Program-made: the position numbers and the translations under genes
Notes under the pieces: generated by a model
What the model saw: the letters and a program-made list of their open reading frames with translations, nothing else
What the model was told of the DNA's origin: nothing
The model's database searches: none
Part shown: piece after piece, positions 56,026 to 64,000 of the stretch
Position numbering within the stretch: the stretch's first letter is position 1
Layout: every line of letters begins with the position of its first letter
Source of the DNA: Bacteroidales bacterium
Lineage (GTDB): Bacteria > Bacteroidota > Bacteroidia > Bacteroidales > UBA1715
Assembly: GCA_016714605.1 (NCBI GenBank)
Contig: JADKDL010000001.1
Span: 1 to 64,000, forward strand
Length of the DNA stretch: 64,000 nucleotides
Direction of reading: 5' to 3'

Positions 56026-57036
56026 TTGTATAAATCTTTTTTCATGCTGTTTTCTAACATTTTTAAGTATCTTCTTTTTTTTACATTATGTTTAAGTTTC
56101 AATAGAAGTTATTCTCAACATGATTTCTGTGTACTATTTTATAATGTAGAAAATCTGTTTGATATTTATGATGATACGACAAAATCTGATAACGAATTTT
56201 TGCCAACTTCAAAGAAATATTGGACTCAAACCAGATATAATGACAAGCTATCTAAATTAGTAAAAGTATTTGCTTCTCAGTCGCAAATGCCCGATATCAT
56301 TGGCTTGGCAGAGGTTGAAAATACGAAATGTTTGAAGGACTTAATTTTTAATACACCTTTATCGAAATTTAAATATGCTTATGTTCATTATGAATCGCCC
56401 GATATAAGAGGAATTGATGTAGCGCTACTATACAAAAAAGATAATTTGCAAGTTATTAGTTCTAAGGCTGTAGCTATTGAATTTCCATATAATTCACTTT
56501 CCAAAACAAGAGATATTCTGTATGTGAAAGTTTACTCAAATAAATTGAAAGATACGCTTCACTTAATGGTAAATCATTGGCCTTCTAGACGTGGAGGTAA
56601 GAAGAAATCTGAAGATAAGAGAATTTATGTTGCTGCTGTAGTCAGGTCAATGGCTGATTCAATAATGTGCTTAAAATCTGATTCAAAGATTCTTATCATG
56701 GGCGATTTAAATGATAATCCTTCTGATTTAAGTATTAAAAAAACACTACTAACCGGAGAAGAAGTTTGTGATACTTGTATAGTGAGAATGCAAACCAATA
56801 ATTTTGATGGTACATATAAATTTCAAGGTAGGTGGGGAATTATTGATCATTTTATAGCAAATGGAAATTTATTAACTACTTATAATTGCAAAGCATCAAT
56901 TTTAAATGAATCGTTTTTATTAAAACCTGATGATAAAAACTTTGGAGTTATTCCTTTTAAAACATACATAGGGATGAAATATGAGGGTGGTTTTAGCGAT
57001 CATTTACCCATTTACTTCATATTGGATAGGAAATAG
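56026..57036 (+). CDS. Exported endonuclease/exonuclease/phosphatase family protein
   Basis: A 336-residue EEP-fold protein. A signal-like stretch (FKYLLFFTLCLSFNRSYSQ) precedes CVLFYNVENLFDIYDD (metal Asn/Glu). IIGLAEVEN (catalytic Glu), LMVNHWPSRRGG, ILIMGDLNDNP (Asp and Asn) and the terminal FSDHLPIYF (Asp-His) complete the active site. It could cleave nucleic acids or a phosphoester outside the cytoplasm. The start is TTG at 56026 or the in-frame ATG at 56044; the latter keeps the whole signal peptide. It converges with the permease gene across 21 bases. Confidence 0.88.
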   Translation: MYKSFFMLFSNIFKYLLFFTLCLSFNRSYSQHDFCVLFYNVENLFDIYDDTTKSDNEFLPTSKKYWTQTRYNDKLSKLVKVFASQSQMPDIIGLAEVENTKCLKDLIFNTPLSKFKYAYVHYESPDIRGIDVALLYKKDNLQVISSKAVAIEFPYNSLSKTRDILYVKVYSNKLKDTLHLMVNHWPSRRGGKKKSEDKRIYVAAVVRSMADSIMCLKSDSKILIMGDLNDNPSDLSIKKTLLTGEEVCDTCIVRMQTNNFDGTYKFQGRWGIIDHFIANGNLLTTYNCKASILNESFLLKPDDKNFGVIPFKTYIGMKYEGGFSDHLPIYFILDRK

Positions 57037-57057
57037 AAAAATAAGCCTTAAAATAGC

Positions 57058-58335
57058 TTAATTGAATTTTAATGCTTTTACCGGTTCTATTTTCGAAATG
57101 ATTAATGATGGCAAAAGCAGCATTATAAAAGTAGCTAGTAAACTGCCAATATTTAAGAGAAGTATATCGCTTATTCTTAAATCTATAGGAACATAAGACA
57201 TGAAATAAGATTGAGCATCTAAAGGAATAATTTGTGTGTAATGCTGAATGAGGCAAAGCGTAATACCTAATATGTTTCCATAAAGTAAACCTTTGCCAAT
57301 GAGCAAAATACCTACATAAAGAAATACTTTTCTTATACTTATATCTTTAGCACCAATAGCTTTCATTATGCCTATCATATTGGTTTTTTCAAGTATAATT
57401 ACGAGTAAGCCCGAAACCATATTTAAGCCCGAAACTACAATTATTATGGTTAGTAATACGATAACGTTCATATCAAGTAATGAGAGCCAATCAAAAATTT
57501 GTGGATTGTTTTCTTCTATGGTTTCAACTTTGAGTTTTGATCCGTCTTTTAAAAATCCGTAGCCAACTTCTTCCCAAACTGCCTGAGCTGTAGATTCTAG
57601 TTTGTTATTATCTTTTATTAATACTTCGTAGCCACTTATCATGTCGTCTGTCCAAGTATTTAATTTGTTTATGTGCAGACGGTTACAGAATATAAATAAT
57701 TTGTCGAAATCTTCAAGATTGGTTTCATAGATACCGCTGATTTGAAATTTTCTGTATCTAATTGATTCTGAACTTTTTTGTGGAATAAATGAAATTATTA
57801 ATTGATCATTACATTTCAATTCAAGCAAGTTTGCTAAACTTTTGGAAAGCAGAATTTTATTTTGATTAGCGCTGTCACTATAATTTGGAATACTGCCTTC
57901 TAGAAGATGTTTTTCAAAGAAATTCCAGCGGTACAAACTATCAACTCCCTTTAATACAACACCTTGTACCTTATCATTTGTTTTTACTATACCCGGTTTT
58001 ATTGAATAGGTTTGAATATGATCTACACCTTCTGCATTTTTTATTCTTTCTACTAAACTGGAATCGGTATTAATGGGAATAGTTTCTAATGAGGTATTTG
58101 AATCAAAGTTAACAATCTGAATATGTGCACCAAAGCCAAATATCTTTTCTTTTATGTTTTTTTTGAATCCATGAACTATTGCAAGTGAAAGAATCATAAT
58201 CATGATGCCTAAACTTATTGCAAAAATTGAAAAAGTAATAACCGGACCTGAAAGTGATTTATTCTTTCTGCTTGATGGTACTATTTTTCTAGCTATAAAT
58301 AATTCTGTATTCAAGATATTTCTTTTTTTATTCAT
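57058..58335 (-). CDS. LolC/LolE-like ABC transporter permease
   Basis: A 425-residue permease of the FtsX/MacB type. The N-terminal LFIARKIVPSSRKNKSLSGPVITFSIFAISLGIMIMILSL helix and three C-terminal helices (LTIIIVVSGLNMVSGLLVII, and two after residue 330) flank a large periplasmic domain. ILEKTNMIGIMKAIGAKDISIRKVF is the coupling region conserved in LolC/E. It probably takes part in lipoprotein release from the inner membrane; the ATPase partner LolD is not in the window. A promoter-like element lies directly upstream. Confidence 0.9.
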   Translation of the reverse strand: MNKKRNILNTELFIARKIVPSSRKNKSLSGPVITFSIFAISLGIMIMILSLAIVHGFKKNIKEKIFGFGAHIQIVNFDSNTSLETIPINTDSSLVERIKNAEGVDHIQTYSIKPGIVKTNDKVQGVVLKGVDSLYRWNFFEKHLLEGSIPNYSDSANQNKILLSKSLANLLELKCNDQLIISFIPQKSSESIRYRKFQISGIYETNLEDFDKLFIFCNRLHINKLNTWTDDMISGYEVLIKDNNKLESTAQAVWEEVGYGFLKDGSKLKVETIEENNPQIFDWLSLLDMNVIVLLTIIIVVSGLNMVSGLLVIILEKTNMIGIMKAIGAKDISIRKVFLYVGILLIGKGLLYGNILGITLCLIQHYTQIIPLDAQSYFMSYVPIDLRISDILLLNIGSLLATFIMLLLPSLIISKIEPVKALKFN

Positions 58336-58344
58336 AAATCATTG

Positions 58345-58375
58345 CAAATCTATAGCTTTTTATATCTAAATACAA
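58345..58375 (-). promoter_or_regulatory. Promoter of the LolC/E-like permease gene
   Basis: The minus strand reads TTG (58375-58373), 20 bases, then TAGATTTG (58352-58345). Both elements and their spacing fit the Bacteroidota consensus TTG-N19-21-TAnnTTTG. It ends ten bases before the ATG, so the transcript would have a leader of about five bases or none. Confidence 0.55.
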
Positions 58376-58554
58376 TATTCAAAAAGTTTGCTTGTTTATC
58401 TGTATCCAGTAATAGATTTTATTAATGTAAATAACTATAATTTAATTTATTATATAGTATTTTTATATATTACAACTGAATTTTTTAAATTATGTTTAAA
58501 AAAAATATTTAAAAAATAATGTAATCAATACAGAAAACAATTTAAAAAATGTTT

Positions 58555-58660
58555 ACATTCGCGCTCAAAGTGGAGGGATTTTAATGCTTGCAACCACATA
58601 ACTAAAAATGCTAAGTAATTGTATTAGTTTTTTTTATTATACCGCACATAATATCCTCCC
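58555..58660 (+). promoter_or_regulatory. Possible SAM-responsive leader (SAM-I-like pieces) upstream of metK
   Basis: The segment has gtggaggga (58570-58578), tgc-tt-gcaaccac and, after 10 bases, tgctaagt. This is the order of the conserved SAM-I riboswitch pieces GGTGGAGGGA, GGCAACC and GTGCTAA. gtgg and ccac can close the outer stem. The GGCCC-type loop and an obvious P1 helix are missing, so it would be an atypical or degenerate member. A downstream cctcc (58651-58660) could pair with ggagg. Location before metK is what SAM control would predict. Confidence 0.32.
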
Positions 58661-58704
58661 TGAATTATTATAAAAAATTAATTATTAATCAAATTTAATC
58701 ATTT

Positions 58705-59991
58705 ATGGGATTTTTATTTACATCGGAATCAGTATCTGAGGGGCATCCTGATAAGGTATGCGATCAGGTTTCTGATGCCATTTTGGATGCTTATTTGAGA
58801 CAAGATCCAACTTCAAAAGTTGCTTGTGAAACATTAACTACTACAGGATTAGTTGTTATCAGTGGTGAAGTTAAATCAAGCTCAGTTTTTGATCATCAGC
58901 AAGTTATAAGAGATGTAATCAATGACATTGGTTACACGAAATCTGAATATAAGTTCGATGGTGAGTCGTGTTCTATATTGTCGGCTATTCACGGACAATC
59001 GCCTGATATTAACCAAGGAGTTGAAGAAGGTAAAGGATTGTTTAAAGAGCAAGGTGCCGGAGATCAAGGTATGATGTTTGGTTTTGCTTGTGTAGAAACA
59101 GACAACTATATGCCTGCAACGCTTGAAATTTCTCATGTTTTATTGCAAGAGCTTGCTGCTATCAGAAAAGAAATGAAGCAAATGACATATTTGAGACCTG
59201 ACTCAAAATCGCAGGTTACCATTGAATATGATCAAAAAACAAAACAACCACTTAAGATAGATACTATTGTATTATCTACTCAACATGATGATTTTGACAA
59301 GAATGACGATGTTATGCTTGCTAAAATTAAAGATGATGTTGCGAAAATTTTGATTCCAAGAGCAATGAAAAGATTACCAAGCAGATTGAACAAACTATTT
59401 GATGGTAATAATTTCAAATTATTGGTAAACCCTACAGGAAAATTCGTAATTGGAGGTCCTCATGGCGATACTGGTCTTACCGGTAGAAAAATTATTGTTG
59501 ATACTTACGGTGGTAGAGGTGCACATGGTGGTGGAGCTTTTTCTGGAAAAGATTCTTCAAAAGTAGACCGTTCTGCTGCTTATGCTACTAGACATATTGC
59601 GAAAAATATAGTTGCTGCTGGTGTTGCTACTGAATGTCTTGTTCAGGTTGCTTATGCTATTGGTGTAGCTGAGCCGGTTGGATTATATGTAAACACTTAT
59701 GGTACTTGTTCACTTAAAAATTCAAATGGCGAACCGGTATCTGATGTTGAAATTTCTGATATTGTAAAACAACTATTCGATCTTAAGCCTGCTGCTATTG
59801 TAAGCCGTTTTGGTTTAAGAAATCCTATCTTTTTAGCAACCGCTTCTTACGGACATTTTGGAAGAAATTCTTATTCTAAAAAAGTATCAGTTATTGAAAA
59901 CGGTAAAGAAGTTGAGAAAGAAGTTGAATTCTTTACTTGGGAGAAACTTGATTATGTAGACAAGTTGAAAGCTGCTTTTAAAATTGCTTAA
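58705..59991 (+). CDS. metK: S-adenosylmethionine synthetase
   Basis: A 428-residue cytosolic enzyme making SAM from methionine and ATP. It has FTSESVSEGHPDKVCDQVSDAILD, the substrate loop block GAGDQGMMFGFA, GKFVIGGPHGDTGLTGRKIIVDTYGG and the phosphate loop GGGAFSGKDSSKVDRSAAY. Slightly longer than the 380-400 residues of many homologues, as is common in Bacteroidota. A shared terminator hairpin follows. The leader may be a SAM sensor (see separate entry). Confidence 0.98.
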   Translation: MGFLFTSESVSEGHPDKVCDQVSDAILDAYLRQDPTSKVACETLTTTGLVVISGEVKSSSVFDHQQVIRDVINDIGYTKSEYKFDGESCSILSAIHGQSPDINQGVEEGKGLFKEQGAGDQGMMFGFACVETDNYMPATLEISHVLLQELAAIRKEMKQMTYLRPDSKSQVTIEYDQKTKQPLKIDTIVLSTQHDDFDKNDDVMLAKIKDDVAKILIPRAMKRLPSRLNKLFDGNNFKLLVNPTGKFVIGGPHGDTGLTGRKIIVDTYGGRGAHGGGAFSGKDSSKVDRSAAYATRHIAKNIVAAGVATECLVQVAYAIGVAEPVGLYVNTYGTCSLKNSNGEPVSDVEISDIVKQLFDLKPAAIVSRFGLRNPIFLATASYGHFGRNSYSKKVSVIENGKEVEKEVEFFTWEKLDYVDKLKAAFKIA

Positions 59992-60010
59992 TTTGCTACT
60001 GAATTAAAAT

Positions 60011-60049
60011 AAAAAAGGGGAGTATCTATTTCTGAATACCCCCCTTTTT
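60011..60049. terminator. Bidirectional terminator between metK and mltG
   Basis: aaaaaaggggagtat (60011-60025) pairs with ataccccccttttt (60036-60049) around a 10-base loop with one mismatch in the stem. The A and T flanks give a U run for both strands. It lies between the convergent stops of metK (59991) and mltG (60050). Confidence 0.85.
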
Positions 60050-61135
60050 CTATTTATAAATTTTTCGCCTATTCATTTCAGCTTGAAATTTTCTAGCATT
60101 AATCATGTGTTGTTTATGATTTTTTGCAAAGTTATGATAGCCTGAAAAATCTTCTTTTGCACAGAAAAACAAATATTCATGGTTTTCATAGTTTAGTACT
60201 GCATCTATCGATGCAATAGCCGGAGTGCAGATTGGTCCGGGTGGTAAACCAATGTTTTTATAGGTGTTATAAGGTGAATCATTATTTATATGTCTTCTAA
60301 GTACTCTCCTGAGATTAAAATTACCTACAGAGTAAACAACAGTTGGATCTGCCTGCAATTTCATTCCTTTTTTCAAGCGATTTAGATATACACCTGCAAT
60401 TTTTGGTTTCTCATCATCAAATTTGGTTTCACGATCAACAATTGAGGCTACGGTTATGATTTCTTCTCGCGTCATACCGAGTAATTCTGCTTTTTGTCTT
60501 CTTTCTTCACTCCAAAATATTTCATATTCTTTACTCATTCTTTCAATAAATTCTAGTGCCGATGTGTTCCATTTAAATTCATAAGTGTTTGGAATAAAAA
60601 TACATATAATATTTTGTGGCGTAAATCCTTTCTCCTTTAAAAATGATTCACTATTGAGTAATAGTGCCAAATCTCCATAATCTGCCTCAAGTTCTTCGGC
60701 AGCTTTTTGAATTACATGTTCTTTGAATCGGTAAAATTTTATGGTAAAGTTTACCGGTATTCGATTACCTATACGCAACATATTTACCAATTCATTATTA
60801 CTCATACCATTGGTAATTCTATATTTACCCGGATGTACTCTGTAGTAGTCTTTTAACTTTACTACCCAATTGTATGAAGACGAGTCTTTTATAATATGGT
60901 TATTGTATAGCATTCTTGTAACACTATCTATACTGGAACCTTTTGGTATAAAGAAAATTACCTCTTTTACCTCTTTGCCTAATATTACATTTGATCCGAA
61001 AATATCTAAATATTTCGAATAGCCAAAAAAGGCGGTTGCTGCTAGTAAAAGAACTATTACAGAAAGAATTATCAATAATTTTTTCCGCTTCTTTTTCGGT
61101 TGTATTTCTTCTATTTCTTCTATTTCTGTTGTCAT
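60050..61135 (-). CDS. mltG: Endolytic peptidoglycan transglycosylase MltG
   Basis: A 361-residue membrane-anchored YceG-like protein. One N-terminal helix (LLIILSVIVLLLAATAFFGY) is followed by a LysM-like region (IPKGSSIDSVTRMLYNNHIIKDS). The catalytic segment is IITVASIVDRETKFDDEKPKIAGVYLNRLKKGMKLQADPTVVY with the likely catalytic Glu236. GLPPGPICTPA completes the site. It cuts nascent glycan strands at the inner membrane to set their length. The start at 61135 is preceded by a gene-free region holding the symmetric element. Confidence 0.95.
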   Translation of the reverse strand: MTTEIEEIEEIQPKKKRKKLLIILSVIVLLLAATAFFGYSKYLDIFGSNVILGKEVKEVIFFIPKGSSIDSVTRMLYNNHIIKDSSSYNWVVKLKDYYRVHPGKYRITNGMSNNELVNMLRIGNRIPVNFTIKFYRFKEHVIQKAAEELEADYGDLALLLNSESFLKEKGFTPQNIICIFIPNTYEFKWNTSALEFIERMSKEYEIFWSEERRQKAELLGMTREEIITVASIVDRETKFDDEKPKIAGVYLNRLKKGMKLQADPTVVYSVGNFNLRRVLRRHINNDSPYNTYKNIGLPPGPICTPAIASIDAVLNYENHEYLFFCAKEDFSGYHNFAKNHKQHMINARKFQAEMNRRKIYK

Positions 61136-61821
61136 ATCTTTTTTTTATTCAGTATCAGTAGTTTATGATAATTTAGAATTCTTATATCAAAGTCGTTTAG
61201 TTAAGACGATGGTTGAATTATTATGATTATCAATAAGGTAATAAGGTTTTGGAGTTCATTTTTTTACATTTCTACTAAGGTTGAACAAAAATTTAAGGTT
61301 TTTTAACGTCATAAAGTATTGTATACTTATTAAAACCTTAGTAGCATAATATAACCTTAACTTTTGTAAACCTTATTACCTTATATTCAATTATATATTA
61401 ACTAAACGACATTAATACTTATATTTTTAATTGCTATTTTCTTAAGTTTAATTATAATATTTCGCTTTGAATTTATAATTCAAATATCAATTTTGTATAA
61501 TTCAAATAATATACTGAAATATAAAGTAAGCAAATATTTGTCTAAACTCAAAGAATGTTATGAAACTGCAAGCGATATTTTTTACCAATAATTAATTTTT
61601 TCAACATAATTATTAGACATACAGTCTAATATAAATATTTTTCTGAATTTAAATATTTGGATTTATAATCAGATATACAATGCTTTAATTTGATAAATAC
61701 AATTTAAGTCATGACTTGACTCAATGAAATTGGTAATTTTATAAAACTTAATAAAAATACTTATTGATTTATACTGATTACAAGATTACTTTTACTAAAA
61801 TTTTAAATAAGGCTAATTACG
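61136..61821. other. Long divergent gene-free region between mltG and sufS
   Basis: The left third contains a 219-bp symmetric element (61192-61410). The remaining 411 bases up to sufS are very AT-rich, without a recognisable gene, RNA or clear TAnnTTTG element. Confidence 0.5.
61192..61410. repeat. 219-bp symmetric element with 13-bp terminal inverted repeats
   Basis: gtcgtttagttaa (61192-61204) and ttaactaaacgac (61398-61410) are exact inverted ends. Inside, taaggtaataaggttt (61234-61249) is matched by its reverse complement at 61368-61383, and ctactaaggtt (61272-61282) by 61334-61344. In all there are four AAGGT(T/A) motifs forward (61235, 61243, 61277, 61295), then four reversed (61334, 61353, 61369, 61377). 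No ORF and no target-site duplication are visible. It may be a MITE-like element or a regulatory array for the divergent mltG and sufS units. Confidence 0.6.
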
Positions 61822-63039
61822 ATGTTAGATATTCAAAAGTTACGATTAGATTTTCCAATTCTGCAAACTAAAATTCATGGCAAAGATTTGGTTTATTTTG
61901 ATAGTGCTGCAACTACTCAAAAGCCACAGGTTGTAATAGATTCAATAGTAGATTATTATACAAAATATAATAGTAATATTCATAGAGGTATTCATAGTTT
62001 GAGTCAGTTGTCTACACAATTGTATGAAGATGCTCGAGAGACAGTAAAACAGTTTATAAATGCAGAGCATAACTATGAAATAGTTTTTACCAAAGGACTT
62101 ACTGAAGCTATCAATCTAGTTGCATTTTCATTCGGAGAAACATTCATTAAACCTAATGATGAAATTATTATTTCTGCAATGGAACATCATGCCAATATAG
62201 TACCTTGGCAAATGTTGTGCGAGAGAAAACAGGCTATTCTAAAAATTATTCCGTTCGATAATGATGGTGTTTTAGATCTGGATATCTATAAAAATTTGAT
62301 TACCGAAAAGACAAAATTAGTTTCGGTCTCTTATATTTCTAATGTTTTAGGTACAAAAAATCCAATACCGGAAATTATAAAATTTGCACATTTACACAAT
62401 GTACCTGTGTTGATTGATGGTGCGCAATCTGTTCAGCATGAGAAAATTGATGTTCAAAAGCTTGATTGCGATTTTTTTACAATTGCCGGACATAAAGCTT
62501 ATGGACCAAATGGAACTGGAGTATTGTATGGAAAAGAGAAATGGCTCGATAAAATGGTTCCATATCAGGGTGGGGGAGATATGATAAAAACCGTGACCTT
62601 GCAAAAAACCGAATATAATACATTGCCGTTCAAATTTGAAGCCGGTACAACAGATTATGTTGGTGCTCATGCTTTGGCTACTGCTTTTAAATATATTGAA
62701 TCTATTGGTGCCGAATTAATTGGGAATCATGAAAAACAACTTTTGAGTTTAGCTACCGAAAAACTTAGCAAAAATGAAGCTGTTACTATTTATGGTAATG
62801 CACCGCAGAAATCTTGTGTTTTGTCGTTTTTGGTAAAAGGAGCACATCCGGCAGATGTAGGTATGATACTAGATAAGCAGGGTTTTGCCTTAAGAACCGG
62901 TACCCATTGCGCCGAACCTATTATGCAGTATTATAATATTCCGGGAACCATTAGAATGTCTTTTGGAATGTATAATACTACTGATGAAGTATTGGCATGT
63001 TGCGAAATGATTGACAGAATTTCTAAAATGTTTCAGTAA
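61822..63039 (+). CDS. sufS: Cysteine desulfurase SufS
   Basis: A 405-residue PLP enzyme that takes sulfur from cysteine for Fe-S assembly. It has VYFDSAATTQKPQ, HHANIVPWQ, the PLP-contacting DGAQS, the Schiff-base Lys225 in AGHKAYGPNG, and the catalytic Cys363 in RTGTHCAEP, typical of the type II SufS group. Its sulfur acceptor SufE lies downstream, so this is a SUF operon segment; sufBCD are not in the window. A gap of 220 bases separates it from sufE. Confidence 0.96.
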   Translation: MLDIQKLRLDFPILQTKIHGKDLVYFDSAATTQKPQVVIDSIVDYYTKYNSNIHRGIHSLSQLSTQLYEDARETVKQFINAEHNYEIVFTKGLTEAINLVAFSFGETFIKPNDEIIISAMEHHANIVPWQMLCERKQAILKIIPFDNDGVLDLDIYKNLITEKTKLVSVSYISNVLGTKNPIPEIIKFAHLHNVPVLIDGAQSVQHEKIDVQKLDCDFFTIAGHKAYGPNGTGVLYGKEKWLDKMVPYQGGGDMIKTVTLQKTEYNTLPFKFEAGTTDYVGAHALATAFKYIESIGAELIGNHEKQLLSLATEKLSKNEAVTIYGNAPQKSCVLSFLVKGAHPADVGMILDKQGFALRTGTHCAEPIMQYYNIPGTIRMSFGMYNTTDEVLACCEMIDRISKMFQ

Positions 63040-63259
63040 AATTAGCAGATTTAGATTCGTTTAAATTATTTGTATTGAAGCTAATGGATATATAGTTTCT
63101 TAATATAATAAAAAAATACGAAAAACTAGTATTTTTCTGTAATATTTGTTCAAGGAAAAACTGTATTTTAGCACGACTTATTTTGTCAGGTATTAATTTG
63201 GTAACCGACAATATTAAATTGCGGTTATTTTCCTTTTTTGGAAAAGAGAAATTTATTAT
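63040..63259. other. Spacer between sufS and sufE with a weak hairpin
   Basis: aaaaatac (63112-63119) can pair with gtattttt (63129-63136), a low-GC stem that might weakly attenuate transcription. Nothing else is recognisable. Confidence 0.3.
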
Positions 63260-63685
63260 ATGGAGATAAACGAAATACAAGATCAGATAATTGAAGATTT
63301 CAGCGTATTTGATGATTGGATGGATAAATACCAATACATCATTGATTTAAGCAAGGAATTGAAGATTATTAAATCAGAAGAAAAAGTTGAGCAGAATGTA
63401 ATAAAAGGTTGTCAGTCGCAAGTATGGTTATCAGCCGAATATACAAATGGCAAAATTATTTATACTGCCGACAGCGATGCCATTATTACCAAAGGAATTA
63501 TTTCATTGCTCATAAAGGTATTATCTAATCAATCTCCTGAATCTATTAAGAATGCCGATTTATATTTTATTGAAGCAATCGGATTAAAAGAAAACTTATC
63601 ACCAACCCGATCAAATGGTTTGTTGGCAATGATAAAGCAGATGAAATTATATGCCATTGCCTTTGATCACAAAGAAAACAGATAA
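63260..63685 (+). CDS. sufE: SufE sulfur-transfer protein
   Basis: A 141-residue SufE-family protein. The sulfur-accepting cysteine is Cys51 in NVIKGCQSQVWL, and the surrounding family pattern (YQYIIDLSKEL, DSDAIITKGIISLLIKVLSNQSP, LSPTRSNGL) is complete. It takes persulfide sulfur from SufS and passes it to the SufBCD scaffold. Its stop codon overlaps the next gene's ATG by one base. Confidence 0.96.
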   Translation: MEINEIQDQIIEDFSVFDDWMDKYQYIIDLSKELKIIKSEEKVEQNVIKGCQSQVWLSAEYTNGKIIYTADSDAIITKGIISLLIKVLSNQSPESIKNADLYFIEAIGLKENLSPTRSNGLLAMIKQMKLYAIAFDHKENR

Positions 63686-64000
63686 TGAGCGAAACAGAAA
63701 ATACCATTGCAAAACTTCAAGAAGAAGCATATGCAGTACTAAAAACAATATATGACCCCGAAATTCCGGTTAATATATACGACCTCGGGCTTATTTACAA
63801 AGTAACCATAACAGGTACAAGATGCGATGTGCTTATGTCGCTTACATCACCTACTTGTCCTATGTCTGATGTATTGGTTTATCAGATAGAAAACAGAGTA
63901 AAATTAATAGATGGAATAGACCAGGTAACTGTAGAAATTACTTTCGATCCGCCTTGGCAGCAAGATATGATTTCTGAGGAAGGTCAACTAAAATTAGGAT
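63685..64000 (+). CDS. SufT/DUF59-type Fe-S assembly protein (partial, runs off the right edge)
   Basis: The ATG at 63685 overlaps the sufE stop and opens 105 codons to the edge. MSETENTIAKLQEEAYAVL is followed by the DUF59 (MIP18) block YDPEIPVNIYDLGLIYKV and SLTSPTCPMSDVL, with Cys in the position used for Fe-S binding. FDPPWQQDMISEEGQLKLG follows, like SufT or PaaD-type proteins. In this operon it likely helps mature Fe-S proteins. The C-terminus is missing. Confidence 0.92.
   Translation, partial: MSETENTIAKLQEEAYAVLKTIYDPEIPVNIYDLGLIYKVTITGTRCDVLMSLTSPTCPMSDVLVYQIENRVKLIDGIDQVTVEITFDPPWQQDMISEEGQLKLG

Larger units (their letters stand above)
58336..58704. other. Divergent region between the permease gene and metK, with possible metK leader
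   Basis: The left edge holds the minus-strand promoter of the permease (58345-58375). The right part, from about 58555, contains a SAM-riboswitch-like segment before metK. The AT-rich middle (58376-58554) shows nothing else. Confidence 0.5.

Noticed and set aside
58336..58704. SAM-II type riboswitch before metK
   Set aside because: The CGCGCT start has no matching AGCGCG arm downstream, so the SAM-II fold cannot form; SAM-I-like pieces fit somewhat better.
1..64000. CRISPR arrays, tRNA or rRNA genes, prophage or transposase genes
   Set aside because: I looked through the intergenic DNA and saw no regularly spaced repeats, cloverleaf-like sequences, rRNA segments or recombinase motifs. A dedicated tRNA or covariance search was not possible.

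Overview
The window is about 64 kb of very AT-rich DNA from a member of the Bacteroidota. The evidence is secreted repeat proteins with the architecture of type IX secretion (T9SS) cargo, the families DUF4292, DUF4175, YwqK-repeat and SiaC/DUF1987, promoter-like TAnnTTTG elements, starts without a Shine-Dalgarno sequence, and a conserved Bacteroidota order (flippase, dut, sugar nucleotidyltransferase, TPR, DUF4292, EnvC, DUF4175, ATPase, ybeY, mnmG). The class or genus cannot be fixed from the sequence. I saw no tRNA, rRNA, CRISPR array or transposase gene.

Layout. (1) 1-13566, minus: one giant secreted beta-strand repeat protein of more than 4,500 residues that runs off the left edge and carries one frameshift near 2617-2670. 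(2) 13937-28437, minus: a surface polysaccharide locus. It has a nucleotide-sugar epimerase and dehydrogenase (probably making a UDP-HexNAc uronic acid), a polysaccharide deacetylase, four hexapeptide acyltransferases, one membrane acyltransferase with an SGNH domain, three glycosyltransferases, a methyltransferase, a Wzx-like flippase and a Wzy-like polymerase. It ends at a near-perfect 30-bp palindromic terminator. No initiating sugar-phosphate transferase or Wza/Wzc export gene is present. (3) 28753-30545, plus: a second secreted T9SS-type protein, frameshifted at a T run near its signal peptide. (4) 30974-32335, minus: three SiaC-family (DUF1987) paralogues. (5) 32875-45277, plus: nadA, a twice-frameshifted YwqK-repeat protein, ruvB, map, hemW, a flippase, dut, a sugar nucleotidyltransferase, a TPR protein, a DUF4292 lipoprotein and an EnvC-like protein. 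(6) 45323-53383, plus: DUF4175, an RsbW-like ATPase, ybeY, mnmG, two parS-like sites, an M16 peptidase and an O-methyltransferase. (7) 53656-58335: a YwqK-repeat protein, a beta-helix lipoprotein and an EEP-family protein on plus, then a LolC/E-like permease on minus. (8) 58705-64000: metK with a possible SAM-riboswitch-like leader, mltG convergent to it, a 219-bp symmetric element with 13-bp inverted termini, then sufS, sufE and a DUF59 (SufT-type) gene that runs off the right edge.

The least explained observations are these. Four single-base frameshifts all fall in secreted repeat proteins while the other genes read through intact. The 61192-61410 element has four forward AAGGT motifs followed by four reverse copies. 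Three SiaC paralogues, each with an aligned Thr68, have no visible kinase, phosphatase or diguanylate cyclase partner. A pair of parS-like sites lies directly behind mnmG. The metK leader resembles parts of the SAM-I riboswitch.
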